Assembly: GCA_027296925.1 (NCBI GenBank)
Contig: JAPUIP010000634.1
Span: forward strand, 1-15,531
Reading direction: 5' to 3'
From: Candidatus Poribacteria bacterium
GTDB taxonomy: Bacteria > Poribacteria > WGA-4E > PCPOR2b
DNA: 15,531 nucleotides
The notes beneath the pieces are model-generated. The model saw only the letters and a list, made by a program, of their open reading frames with translations. It did no database searches and had not been told where the DNA came from. Below are positions 1-6,001 of this stretch, in pieces. Made by a program: the position numbers and the translations under genes. The number at the start of each line of letters is the position of its first letter. Position 1 is the stretch's first letter.

Positions 1-584
1 TCCGTACTCCGAATGATCTTTTCCAACGCACCGCTGGTTTGTTCGATGAGCTTCCTTATGTCTGTGATACCCGCATTAATATGCGTTTGATTGGATTGTA
101 TCAACTGATTGGCGGATTCAGCAAGTTGTATTGCCTGCGCAACCGCTTCTTCAGCGCGTTCAAGGATGCCTAAAACGCCCATTGGATCTTCACCAGTCAG
201 CGGCATATCTGTGGGTTGTAGCGGCGGATTGCCAACCGGGCCGTTGGTCAAGTCGATATATGCCTCACCGACAAAGCCGCTAATACCGATTTTCACTGTG
301 CAGCCACGTCGAAGCCTTTGAAAAGCTTTCTTGACACGCATCTGAACTTCAACGCGGTCTCCAGCTTCATTCAGCGTGATGCGGGTGACTTTGCCGATCG
401 GCACGCCAGCGAGGTGAACAGCATCCCCAACAAGGAGATCGTTGATAAAGCTGAAGTTAGTTCGTAACAGATCGCCACCGGCGCTCCAGGGCGAATTGGA
501 AGCCTGGTAAAGCAAAATCGCGAGGAAGATAAAACCGACGATGACAACGAACCCCACTTTGACTTGTATATTCCACCAATTCAC
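1..584 (-). CDS. mlaD: MlaD/MCE-family lipid-transport substrate-binding protein (partial, C-terminus outside window)
   Basis: Periplasmic, inner-membrane-anchored MCE-domain subunit of the Mla ABC system, which moves phospholipids between inner and outer membrane. I translated the minus strand directly. After a short N-terminus rich in Trp/Asn there is one hydrophobic segment (about residues 8-26, VKVGFVVIVGFIFLAILLY). An MCE domain follows (about 35-115), with the typical stretches VHLAGVPIGKVTRI and GFVGEAYIDL. Residues from about 135 on look like the start of an amphipathic helical region (ERAEEAVAQAIQLAESANQL). 194 codons are visible; the rest lies left of the window. An in-frame TGA sits just upstream, so the start must be TTG at 587 or GTG at 584. 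I chose GTG because AAGGTGG lies 6 nt ahead of it. It follows mlaF by 36 nt, in the usual mlaE-mlaF-mlaD order. Family identity is firm; the exact start is less so. Confidence 0.9.
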   Translation of the reverse strand, partial: MNWWNIQVKVGFVVIVGFIFLAILLYQASNSPWSAGGDLLRTNFSFINDLLVGDAVHLAGVPIGKVTRITLNEAGDRVEVQMRVKKAFQRLRRGCTVKIGISGFVGEAYIDLTNGPVGNPPLQPTDMPLTGEDPMGVLGILERAEEAVAQAIQLAESANQLIQSNQTHINAGITDIRKLIEQTSGALEKIIRST

Positions 585-620
585 CAACCACCACCTTCAA
601 TTCTTGACAACTGCTCATTT

Positions 621-1364
621 TCAAGCATCAATTTTCTGGATGTTTCCCCCAGAAATAAATTGCTGTAGCACGGCGTTGTCAATCTGCCGAATTTCATCAG
701 GAAATCCGTGGGCGATCACGTCGCCTTGATGTATCATTGCCATTCGTGTTGCGACCGAGAAAGCACTGTCCATATCGTGCGTCACGACAACAGAGGTTAC
801 TTGAAGCTTCGTGTGCAGATCCCGGATGAGACGATTAATTTCCAGACCGGTAATCGGATCTAATCCGGTGGTCGGCTCGTCATACAAGATCACCTCTGGA
901 TTAAAGGCGATGGCACGTGCAAGACCGACACGCTTTCGCATACCCCCACTGAGCTCTGCGGGCCTCAGTCGCTGAGTGCCATCAAGATCGACCAAATGTA
1001 ATTTTTCAGCGACAATTTCCTCAATTTCACGCTTGCGAAGTTTTGTGTGTTGAGAAAGCATGAAGCCAACATTTTCCTCAACCGTCATCGAATCGAACAG
1101 GGCAGACGATTGGAAAAGCATCCCGACCTTTTGGCGAATATGGTGCAAAGCCTTTCGCTTCAGTTGCGTGATCTCTTCACCGTTAACCCAGATTTCCCCC
1201 TGATCCGGCTTCATCAGCCCGGTAATGAGTTTAAGCAGGACACTTTTGCCACAACCGCTTCGCCCTATAATGACTAATGTCTCCCCACGAGAGATGTCCA
1301 GGTCCAGTCCGGTTAAAACCTCTTTATTTTCAAAGCTTTTCCAGATATTTCTGATCTGAATCAT
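621..1364 (-). CDS. mlaF: MlaF-type ABC transporter ATP-binding protein
   Basis: Cytoplasmic ATPase (247 aa) that powers the MlaE permease in phospholipid transport across the inner membrane. All ABC motifs are present: Walker A GRSGCGKS (34-41), Q-loop Gln85 in LFQSSALFDSMTV, signature LSGGMRKR (138-145), Walker B VILYDEP (158-164, catalytic Glu163), D-loop GLDP and switch His196 in VVVTHD. The LFDSMTVEENV stretch and the MRKRVGLARA signature are typical of the MlaF branch rather than of generic importers. Length is slightly under the usual ~260 aa. The start is the only upstream ATG in frame; its Shine-Dalgarno is weak, so translation may depend on mlaE, which ends 60 nt upstream. Family assignment is confident; the physiological substrate is inferred from the family. 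Confidence 0.95.
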   Translation of the reverse strand: MIQIRNIWKSFENKEVLTGLDLDISRGETLVIIGRSGCGKSVLLKLITGLMKPDQGEIWVNGEEITQLKRKALHHIRQKVGMLFQSSALFDSMTVEENVGFMLSQHTKLRKREIEEIVAEKLHLVDLDGTQRLRPAELSGGMRKRVGLARAIAFNPEVILYDEPTTGLDPITGLEINRLIRDLHTKLQVTSVVVTHDMDSAFSVATRMAMIHQGDVIAHGFPDEIRQIDNAVLQQFISGGNIQKIDA

Positions 1365-1424
1365 TGAATGTATGGATAACAGATCTTCCGCTCGCTCCAG
1401 TTGAATTTTAGCAAGGGGGAAAGG

Positions 1425-2273
1425 TTATTTCAAGCCTACAACGGTATAAAGCAGTTGGTTGAGTAAAGCGTCCATCGCTAAGATAGTCATCAACGAAGTC
1501 ACTGCCGAACCTGTTGTGGCTTTACCAACTCCTTCAGCACCACCAGCGGAAGGGATCGTAAACCCTTTGTAGCAACCAATCGATGCAATCGCCATCCCAA
1601 ACGCCGAAGCTTTGATAAGGCTGATAATGATGCTGCCGATGAACAGATAGTTTCGGGCTTGCTTCATAAAAAAACGACCGTTCATATCAAAAATAGAGAC
1701 GGCCGTAAAATATCCACCCGCGATTCCGAAGACTGTTGCAAAAATGGTCAAAATCGGAAGCATGATCGCACATGCGAGAAAGCGGGGAACGACGAGATAC
1801 TTGACGGGATTCGTCGCCATAATCTCAAGCGCATCAATCTGTTCGGTGACTTTCATCGTACCCAGTTCCGCTGTGATTGATGCTCCAATTCGTCCCGCCA
1901 GGACAAACGCGGTGACCATCGGTCCGAGTTCCTTAATGACCGAAGTCGTGACGAATCCGCCAATTGAGCCTTCCGCGGACAAGTCTTTCAGCTCATGATA
2001 TCCCTGTGTTGCCAGCACCACGCCAGTAAAAACACCGGTGAACAATACGACTGGCACCGAATTCACGCCAATCAGAAGCAACTGACGCACGAGCAGATTG
2101 AACTGGAGTGGCCGTCTAAAGATTAACAACAGAGTTTCCCACACCAGCATAGTGGCGCTGCCAACCCCATAAGTCCAGTTCAGGGCGTGGGAACCTAATC
2201 CATCGGCAAAGCGTATCCAAATGGTACGATTATCGTACAGCTTCTGACGTTGGAAGGGCTGTAAGTCATTCAT
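1425..2273 (-). CDS. mlaE: MlaE-family (DUF140) ABC transporter permease
   Basis: Inner-membrane permease of the Mla lipid transporter, 282 aa from the chosen ATG. The family core is visible. It includes VLFTGVFTGVVLATQGYHEL, the conserved VIKELGPMVTAFVLAGRIGASITAELGTM region around residues 110-140 with EQIDALEIMATNP after it, and the C-terminal GAEGVGKATTGSAVTS segment. Several hydrophobic helices follow (CAIMLPILTIFATVFGIAGG, FIGSIIISLIKASAFGMAIA). A TTG at 2276 precedes ATG 2273 in frame. I prefer the ATG because AGGA lies 7 nt before it. That Shine-Dalgarno overlaps the dnaB stop codon (TAG at 2285-2283), so mlaE is probably translationally coupled to dnaB. It is followed by mlaF and mlaD. 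Confidence 0.94.
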   Translation of the reverse strand: MNDLQPFQRQKLYDNRTIWIRFADGLGSHALNWTYGVGSATMLVWETLLLIFRRPLQFNLLVRQLLLIGVNSVPVVLFTGVFTGVVLATQGYHELKDLSAEGSIGGFVTTSVIKELGPMVTAFVLAGRIGASITAELGTMKVTEQIDALEIMATNPVKYLVVPRFLACAIMLPILTIFATVFGIAGGYFTAVSIFDMNGRFFMKQARNYLFIGSIIISLIKASAFGMAIASIGCYKGFTIPSAGGAEGVGKATTGSAVTSLMTILAMDALLNQLLYTVVGLK

Positions 2274-2282
2274 CAATAAGTC

Positions 2283-3614
2283 CTAGCGTGACAGATTGGC
2301 AAATCGCATCTGCTTCTTATGAAATTTCAACTGCACCGTGCCCGTCGGCCCGTTACGCTGTTTTCTAATAATCAGGTCGGCAATTCCTTGATCATCCGCC
2401 TGTTCCTCGTAATAGTCTTCTCGATATAAAAAAGCCACCAAATCGGCGTCCTGCTCGATGGCGCCTGATTCTCTCAGATCCGCGAGTACCGGGCGTTTAT
2501 CCGGACGCCGTTCGACTTCACGATTCAGTTGAGAACAGGCAATAATAGGTATATCCAACTCCCAAGCGAGAGTCTTGAGTGAGCGAGAAATATAGGAAAG
2601 CTCTTGTTCACGTCCCGTATATCGACCGGAATCACTGAGAAGCTGTAGGTAATCAATGATAATCAAGGCGAGATTATCGTTTTCACCTTTCAGACGCCTG
2701 CTTTCCGACCGCACTGTTTGCACAGTCATGCCTCGCATTTCATTGATGAAAATTGGGGCGGATATTAAAGCGCTGACGCTCTGTGTCAACGTTGCCCAAA
2801 GTTCAGGGGTTAAATTGCCGGTGCGAAGTCGGCCAAAATCGATACGGGCCTCTGCAGCAAGCATACGCATTAATACATGCTTGGCAGACATCTCCAGGCT
2901 AAATATTGCAACTGGCAGTTGTTGTTCTATGGCAATATTCTGGGCGATATTCAGCACCAAGGTACTTTTTCCCATGCTTGGTCGGGCCGCGATAATATTT
3001 AGATCGCCACGCTGCAACCCAGAAGTCATCATGTCATAATCCGTAAAGCCTGTCGGTATACCGATAATTTCGTGCTCGTCACCGTATAACTTTTCAATCT
3101 CATTCAGGGTTTCCTTGACAATCGAAGAAATCGGGATAAACCCGCGCTTGGTGTTCGTCTCACTGATGTGAAAGATCTCTTCCTGTGCCTGGTCGAGAAC
3201 GTCACCGATCTCCTTTTCCTGATCGCGTGCAATATTACAGATTTGATTGCCCGCTTGGATTAACTGACGGCGCATCGATTTTTCTCGAACGATCTGTGCA
3301 TGAGACTCGGTATTTTCAGTTTCAACAATCCACGCCTGGAGATCATAAAGATAGACAGGACCACCAGCTCTATTGAGGTGATTTTTTCTTTCGAGTTCAT
3401 CCGCTGCGAGGATCGGGTCCACTCGGTTATGCCGTTCAAAACTCGCAAGAATCGCCATGTAAATAAGCTGGTGATCTACTGTGAAAAAAGCCTCCGAAGT
3501 ATGTCCAAGGATTGCAGCAACGTGAGGAACAATGGTGCTATCTGTCATCATTGCTCCAAGCACAAACTGTTCCGCCTCCCTGTCATGGAGTGTTTCAATC
3601 GATTCGACATTCAT
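2283..3614 (-). CDS. dnaB: Replicative DNA helicase DnaB
   Basis: Hexameric 5'-3' helicase that unwinds the replication fork; 443 aa, the normal length. The N-terminal domain begins at the family's usual place (LHDREAEQFVLGAMMTD, residues 9-25) and continues to about residue 105, followed by a linker. The RecA-like motor shows Walker A RPSMGKST (211-218), catalytic Glu241 in FSLEMS, Walker B IIIDYLQLL (Asp321), SQLNREVE (361-368), the DLRESGAIEQDAD stretch (379-391) and the Arg420 finger in KQRNGPTG. No intein interrupts the motor. The ATG at 3614 is preceded immediately by an in-frame TGA two codons up, fixing the start; the ribosome binding site is poor. It lies 68 nt after rplI, in the common rpsF-ssb-rpsR-rplI-dnaB order, and runs into mlaE. 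Confidence 0.97.
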   Translation of the reverse strand: MNVESIETLHDREAEQFVLGAMMTDSTIVPHVAAILGHTSEAFFTVDHQLIYMAILASFERHNRVDPILAADELERKNHLNRAGGPVYLYDLQAWIVETENTESHAQIVREKSMRRQLIQAGNQICNIARDQEKEIGDVLDQAQEEIFHISETNTKRGFIPISSIVKETLNEIEKLYGDEHEIIGIPTGFTDYDMMTSGLQRGDLNIIAARPSMGKSTLVLNIAQNIAIEQQLPVAIFSLEMSAKHVLMRMLAAEARIDFGRLRTGNLTPELWATLTQSVSALISAPIFINEMRGMTVQTVRSESRRLKGENDNLALIIIDYLQLLSDSGRYTGREQELSYISRSLKTLAWELDIPIIACSQLNREVERRPDKRPVLADLRESGAIEQDADLVAFLYREDYYEEQADDQGIADLIIRKQRNGPTGTVQLKFHKKQMRFANLSR

Positions 3615-3682
3615 CGCTCAAAAGTACCAACCCATACAGTTAATCTATCAGAACACTCCCGGCAGCATCTCATCACGCAGAA

Positions 3683-4129
3683 TTACTCTTCACGAACAAC
3701 AACGACCTGGATATTCGCGGTGACGTCCGCATGAAAACGGATCGGGACCATAAAGACGCCAAGCTCCCGAATCGGGTCATCTAACTCAATATGCCGTCGA
3801 TCCACTTCAATCGATTGTGCAGCAAGCGCCTCGGCGATGTCCATTGAGGTAACAGATCCAAAGAGCCTGTCATTTTCTCCAGCGCGTCGCTGGATGGTAC
3901 AAGTTACTTCTGCGATACGGCTGGCAAGTACCTCTGCCCTTCCTCTTTCTTGGACAGCTTGGCCTGCCAACAACCGCTTCTCATGCTCAAGCATGCGCCG
4001 GTTTTTGTCTGTCGCTCGGATCGCCAACTGCATTGGAATAAGAAAGTTGCGTGCGTAGCCATCGGCAACTTGCAAAATGGCCCCTTCCTCTCCGAGTCTT
4101 TCCACGTTTTTCTTGAGAATAATTTCCAT
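3683..4129 (-). CDS. rplI: 50S ribosomal protein L9 (bL9)
   Basis: Large-subunit protein L9, 148 aa, the typical length. The N-terminal rRNA-binding domain is canonical (MEIILKKNVERLGEEG, then VADGYARNFLIP). A long charged connecting helix follows (about 45-80), and then the C-terminal domain (LFGSVTSMDIAEAL, then the acidic DDPIRELGVFMVPIRFHADV). A longer frame opens at 4180, but family alignment and the Shine-Dalgarno GAGG 6 nt upstream put the start at ATG 4129. That Shine-Dalgarno is inside a small hairpin (4137-4151), and the 196-nt gap to rpsR is full of inverted repeats (separate entries), so translational control of L9 is plausible. dnaB follows. Confidence 0.97.
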   Translation of the reverse strand: MEIILKKNVERLGEEGAILQVADGYARNFLIPMQLAIRATDKNRRMLEHEKRLLAGQAVQERGRAEVLASRIAEVTCTIQRRAGENDRLFGSVTSMDIAEALAAQSIEVDRRHIELDDPIRELGVFMVPIRFHADVTANIQVVVVREE

Positions 4130-4135
4130 AAGACG

Positions 4136-4151
4136 CCTCACAATGTGTGAG
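4136..4151 (-). promoter_or_regulatory. Hairpin covering the rplI Shine-Dalgarno
   Basis: On the minus strand, CTCAC (4151-4147) can pair with GTGAG (4141-4137), leaving a 5-nt loop. The 3' arm contains the GAG of the rplI ribosome binding site GAGG, so the folded form would hide it. The stem is short, only 5 bp, so it may be marginal alone. It sits directly downstream of the larger structured region and may act with it. A regulatory function is inference. Confidence 0.4.
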
Positions 4152-4178
4152 AAATTGTAATGGTCAGCAAAATGTCGC

Positions 4179-4250
4179 ACTCAGGAAACCCCTGAAGTAG
4201 GGCGCTTTTATCGAGCGCAGGTATAGGGGCGCGATAAAAACGTCCTGAGT
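4179..4250 (-). promoter_or_regulatory. Candidate structured RNA (three-way junction) between rpsR and rplI
   Basis: Read as minus-strand RNA, three helices fit almost without gaps. P1 is ACUCAGGA (4250-4243) with UCCUGAGU (4186-4179), 8 perfect pairs. P2 is CGUUUUUAUCG (4242-4232) with CGAUAAAAGCG (4213-4203), 11 pairs including one U-G. P3 is CCCU (4202-4199) with AGGG (4193-4190), with a 5-nt loop. Linkers are 0, 0 and 3 nt. An alternative inner fold also exists: CCCCU (4229-4225) with AGGGG (4193-4189), enclosing GCGCU (4218-4214) with AGCGC (4206-4202). The element lies about 50 nt before the rplI start. I do not recognise it as a known ribosomal-protein leader. It could be a cis-regulatory element, an RNA-processing site or a degenerate repeat. 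Confidence 0.5.
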
Positions 4251-4252
4251 CG

Positions 4253-4312
4253 ATCTGCAACACACCGTTGACCAATACACAATTTGTCAAAAATGCAGAT
4301 AATTTCCTGAGT
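4253..4312 (-). repeat. Upstream stem and repeated ACTCAGGA box in the rpsR-rplI gap
   Basis: On the minus strand, ATCTGCA (4300-4294) can pair with TGCAGAT (4259-4253), and inside it TTGAC (4290-4286) with GTCAA (4272-4268). Just upstream, ACTCAGGA occurs at 4312-4305. This is a second exact copy of the 5' arm of P1 in the neighbouring three-way junction (4250-4243). Either copy could pair with the single UCCUGAGU at 4186-4179, so two mutually exclusive long-range helices are possible. Only the sequence pattern is seen; switching is inference. Confidence 0.4.
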
Positions 4313-4325
4313 AATGAGTAATGAT

Positions 4326-4631
4326 CTATTGCCGTATAGTAAAAGGCAAGAGGGCAATATTACGAGCCCGTTTAACCGCGCCTGTGACCATGCGTTGATG
4401 CTTGGCACAGTTACCCGATACCCGTCGCGGAAGAATCTTACCACGGTCTGTCGTAAAACTTCGAATCATTTCAAGGCTTTTATAATCGACGGATTTTATC
4501 TTCTCCATACAGAATCGACACCGTTTGCGCCGACCTCTTCGAAAACCTTCTCTCCCTCGACCTTCACTTCTTCGGCCGTCGCCTCTTCGGCCGTCGCCTC
4601 TTCGACCTCCGCCCCTTCGTTCCATTCTCAT
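4326..4631 (-). CDS. rpsR: 30S ribosomal protein S18 (bS18)
   Basis: Small-subunit platform protein that pairs with S6; 101 aa. The core is canonical: KRCRFC, then SVDYKSLEMIRSF, GKILPRR, GNCAKHQR and the C-terminal RARNIALLPF. The two Cys of CRFC plus Cys and His of NCAKH suggest the zinc-binding (C+) form. The N-terminus (about residues 1-35) is an Arg/Gly/Asp-rich extension built from short repeats (RRGDG twice). An in-frame ATG exists at 4712, but it would translate through the terminator hairpin; ATG 4631 has GAGAGG 9 nt upstream and is preferred (ATG 4625 is the alternative). It is 104 nt from ssb and 196 nt from rplI, both gaps containing RNA structure. Confidence 0.96.
   Translation of the reverse strand: MRMERRGGGRRGDGRRGDGRRSEGRGREGFRRGRRKRCRFCMEKIKSVDYKSLEMIRSFTTDRGKILPRRVSGNCAKHQRMVTGAVKRARNIALLPFTIRQ
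4571..4615 (-). repeat. 15-bp tandem repeat encoding the RRGDG repeats of S18
   Basis: The plus-strand unit ttcggccgtcgcctc is present twice without change (4571-4585 and 4586-4600). A third, degenerate copy follows (ttcgacctccgcccc, 4601-4615). It is in frame within rpsR and codes for the repeated Arg-Arg-Gly-Asp-Gly tract. Being 15 bp long, gain or loss of a unit by slippage would change the tail length without a frameshift. Confidence 0.85.
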
Positions 4632-4666
4632 AATCGAGTACCTCTCGTTTTCTTTCGTATTACAAG

Positions 4667-4696
4667 AAAAAGCGGGCATCAAATTCGCCCGCTTTT
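4667..4696 (-). terminator. Rho-independent terminator-like hairpin between ssb and rpsR (attenuator candidate)
   Basis: Minus-strand AAAAGCGGGC (4696-4687) pairs perfectly with GCCCGCTTTT (4677-4668) around a 9-nt loop. With the next base it runs out as TTTTT, then C. This is the layout of an intrinsic terminator: a GC-rich inner stem and a U run. It sits after the ssb stop (4736) and before the rpsR ribosome binding site, inside the operon. It would therefore give partial termination, a ribosomal-protein attenuator or a transcript 3' end stabiliser. I see no clear promoter between it and rpsR. Confidence 0.75.
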
Positions 4697-4735
4697 CGTT
4701 CCTATATTTCATTAATTCTTGTGCAGCGATGAATC

Positions 4736-5176
4736 TCAGAAAGGAATATCGTCATCAGTGATTGGCGGTTCATCCGATGACGACGGTGCAGATGCTGAAG
4801 GTGATGATTGGCCGTCAGTAGCCCCCGCCTCTCCACCGTCCTGACGACTACCCAAAAACTGAACCCTTTCAGCCACCACGTCTAGCTTGCTGCGTCTTTG
4901 CCCATCATCGGTTTCCCATGAATTGAAATTCAGTCGTCCTTCTAGAAAAACCGGTCTACCCTTGCTCAAAAATTCATTACAGACTTCTGCCTCTCTTCCC
5001 CAAGCTGTTATATCAACAAAACAGACGTCTTCCTTTTTCTCGCCAGACTGTCGATCGGTGTAAACACGATTGACGGCGAGTCCGAATTTTGTCATAGCGG
5101 TTCCACTGGGAAGATACTTCAGCTCGGGATCTCGCGTAAGATTTCCCATGAGTATGACTTTATTATAGCTTGCCAT
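4736..5176 (-). CDS. ssb: Single-stranded DNA-binding protein
   Basis: Protects single-stranded DNA in replication, repair and recombination; 146 aa. The OB-fold occupies about residues 1-110 with the family hallmarks YNKVILMGNLTRDPELKYLPSG, KFGLAVNR, CFVDITAWGREAE and FLSKGRPVFLEGRL. A short Gly/Ser/Pro/Asp-rich linker follows. The protein ends in the acidic tip DDDIPF, which in this family docks partner proteins. The start ATG has a strong AAGGAGA 7 nt upstream. It lies 30 nt after rpsF, with a terminator-like hairpin just after its stop. The single copy next to rpsF and rpsR fits the housekeeping SSB. Confidence 0.97.
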   Translation of the reverse strand: MASYNKVILMGNLTRDPELKYLPSGTAMTKFGLAVNRVYTDRQSGEKKEDVCFVDITAWGREAEVCNEFLSKGRPVFLEGRLNFNSWETDDGQRRSKLDVVAERVQFLGSRQDGGEAGATDGQSSPSASAPSSSDEPPITDDDIPF

Positions 5177-5206
5177 GATGTTGTCTCCTTAATCTCTTAT
5201 CTGATA

Positions 5207-5641
5207 TTAGAATCTACGATCTGTATCTCTAAAATCAGAATCTCTACCCTCGTTTCCGCTCTCAAAATCTCTTGATGGACGATCATCTGGCGAGTCCCCA
5301 GTGCTTTCTTCCTCGTGTGGTCCCTCTGTATGGCTTGAAGTTGGTGGAGTCAGATCTCCTTCAAAGCGCACCGTCATATGCTTGATGATGGATTCCGTAA
5401 TCTGATAGGAGCTGTTCAATTGACGCACAGCCTCCGGATTACTTTCAAATACCACAAGCACATAAAAACCGTCACTGTGACGCTTAACCGTATAAGCGAG
5501 TCTCTTCCGCCCCCAAGGATCCACCTTTAGAATCTTCCCTCCAATAGACTCAATAGTCTCCTTGACGCCTTCGATTACATCGTTTGTTTCGCTTTCATCT
5601 AGCTCTGGGCTAATGATGAAAATGGTTTCGTATTGACGCAA
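5207..5641 (-). CDS. rpsF: 30S ribosomal protein S6 (bS6), TTG start
   Basis: Small-subunit protein that forms a heterodimer with S18; 144 aa. The S6 core is residues 1-97 (RQYETIFIISPELDE, then GGKILKVDPWGRKRLAY, DGFYVLVVF and the C-terminal part ITESIIKHMTVRF). It is followed by a polar, mostly acidic tail of about 47 residues (HTEGPHEEESTGDSPDD and so on) that ends in mixed Arg/Asp. The reading frame is open to 5752, but homology begins at residue RQYETIF. The codon there is TTG at 5641, with GGGAGG about 10 nt upstream, so an inefficient TTG start is the best call. A GTG at 5677 is in frame but has no ribosome binding site. First gene of the long minus-strand operon. Confidence 0.93.
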   Translation of the reverse strand: MRQYETIFIISPELDESETNDVIEGVKETIESIGGKILKVDPWGRKRLAYTVKRHSDGFYVLVVFESNPEAVRQLNSSYQITESIIKHMTVRFEGDLTPPTSSHTEGPHEEESTGDSPDDRPSRDFESGNEGRDSDFRDTDRRF

Positions 5642-5680
5642 CTCTATTATGCCTCCCTTTGGCCTTAATGGCTCCACGCT

Positions 5681-5725
5681 AAATTTTGATTCACATCGAC
5701 CCCGTGGGCGGGAAAACCAAATTTT
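5681..5725 (-). promoter_or_regulatory. Hairpin in the rpsF leader, possible S6:S18 binding site
   Basis: In the minus-strand leader, AAAATTTG (5725-5718) can pair with CAAAATTT (5688-5681) with one mismatch. It encloses an apical CCCG (5712-5709) with CGGG (5704-5701) helix and a 4-nt loop. Unpaired stretches on both sides would make a large internal loop. Leaders of rpsF in many bacteria bind the S6:S18 complex through a hairpin with a conserved CCG in an internal loop or bulge. A CCG is present here, but in the apical stem, so the match to that known motif is uncertain. Confidence 0.3.
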
Positions 5726-5792
5726 ATAGGGAAGATAAAACCCCTGAATCACTCAAAAAATCAAAATTCGCTCTGGAGCAGAGATTGCCAAA

Positions 5793-5821
5793 ATTATATC
5801 ATACTCGCCTTGCTTTATCAA
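5793..5821 (-). promoter_or_regulatory. Sigma70-type promoter of the rpsF operon
   Basis: Minus-strand TTGATA (5821-5816), a 17-nt spacer, then TATAAT (5798-5793). Transcription would start near 5786, giving a leader of about 145 nt before the TTG start of rpsF. This is the only good promoter I found for the minus-strand block, so it probably drives rpsF through mlaD. Confidence 0.8.
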
Positions 5822-5834
5822 CCGTTTTTGGACG

Positions 5835-5916
5835 CGCCCGGAAATTCCTCATGCGCAAGAAAGTTGCTGAATTCTGGCCGGATGGATTGTAAATTCCGGG
5901 CGGATGATGTTGCGCA
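5835..5916. repeat. Interleaved inverted repeats between divergent promoters
   Basis: CGCCCGGAA (5835-5843) is repeated inverted as TTCCGGGCG (5894-5902), 9 bp exact. TGCGCAA (5852-5858) is repeated inverted as TTGCGCA (5910-5916), 7 bp exact. The arms are interleaved (A, B, A', B'), with nearly equal spacing of about 58 bp. The element lies between the -35 boxes of the rpsF promoter and the dehydrogenase promoter, so neither transcribes it. A protein-binding region controlling both is possible. Otherwise the 360-bp gap 5642-6001 holds the two promoters and the rpsF leader and no gene. Confidence 0.45.
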
Positions 5917-5936
5917 GAACAAGATCTGAAATAGGC

Positions 5937-5965
5937 TTGACTTAATGAAATCCTTTAGATATACT
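5937..5965 (+). promoter_or_regulatory. Sigma70-type promoter of the Ldh_2-family gene
   Basis: TTGACT (5937-5942), 17-nt spacer, TATACT (5960-5965). Predicted transcription start is near 5972, 30 nt before the ATG at 6002. It also rules out the longer frame starting at 5945, which would lie inside the promoter. Confidence 0.75.
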
Positions 5966-6001
5966 GCTGAATTGCTTCTATTTCACAATAAGGAGACTTT
6001 C

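Noticed and set aside
4268..4290. TTGACA on the minus strand (4290-4285) as a promoter for rplI
   Set aside because: No acceptable -10 box lies 16-18 nt downstream (sequence there is CGGTGT). The bases fit better as part of a stem.
4314..4715. Plus-strand open frame over rpsR
   Set aside because: It is antisense to the clear rpsR gene, and its Pro/Ser-rich product only mirrors the repeat region.
5945..6001. Longer N-terminus for the Ldh_2-family dehydrogenase
   Set aside because: The extra codons overlap the -10 box and transcription start, and the good Shine-Dalgarno serves ATG 6002.
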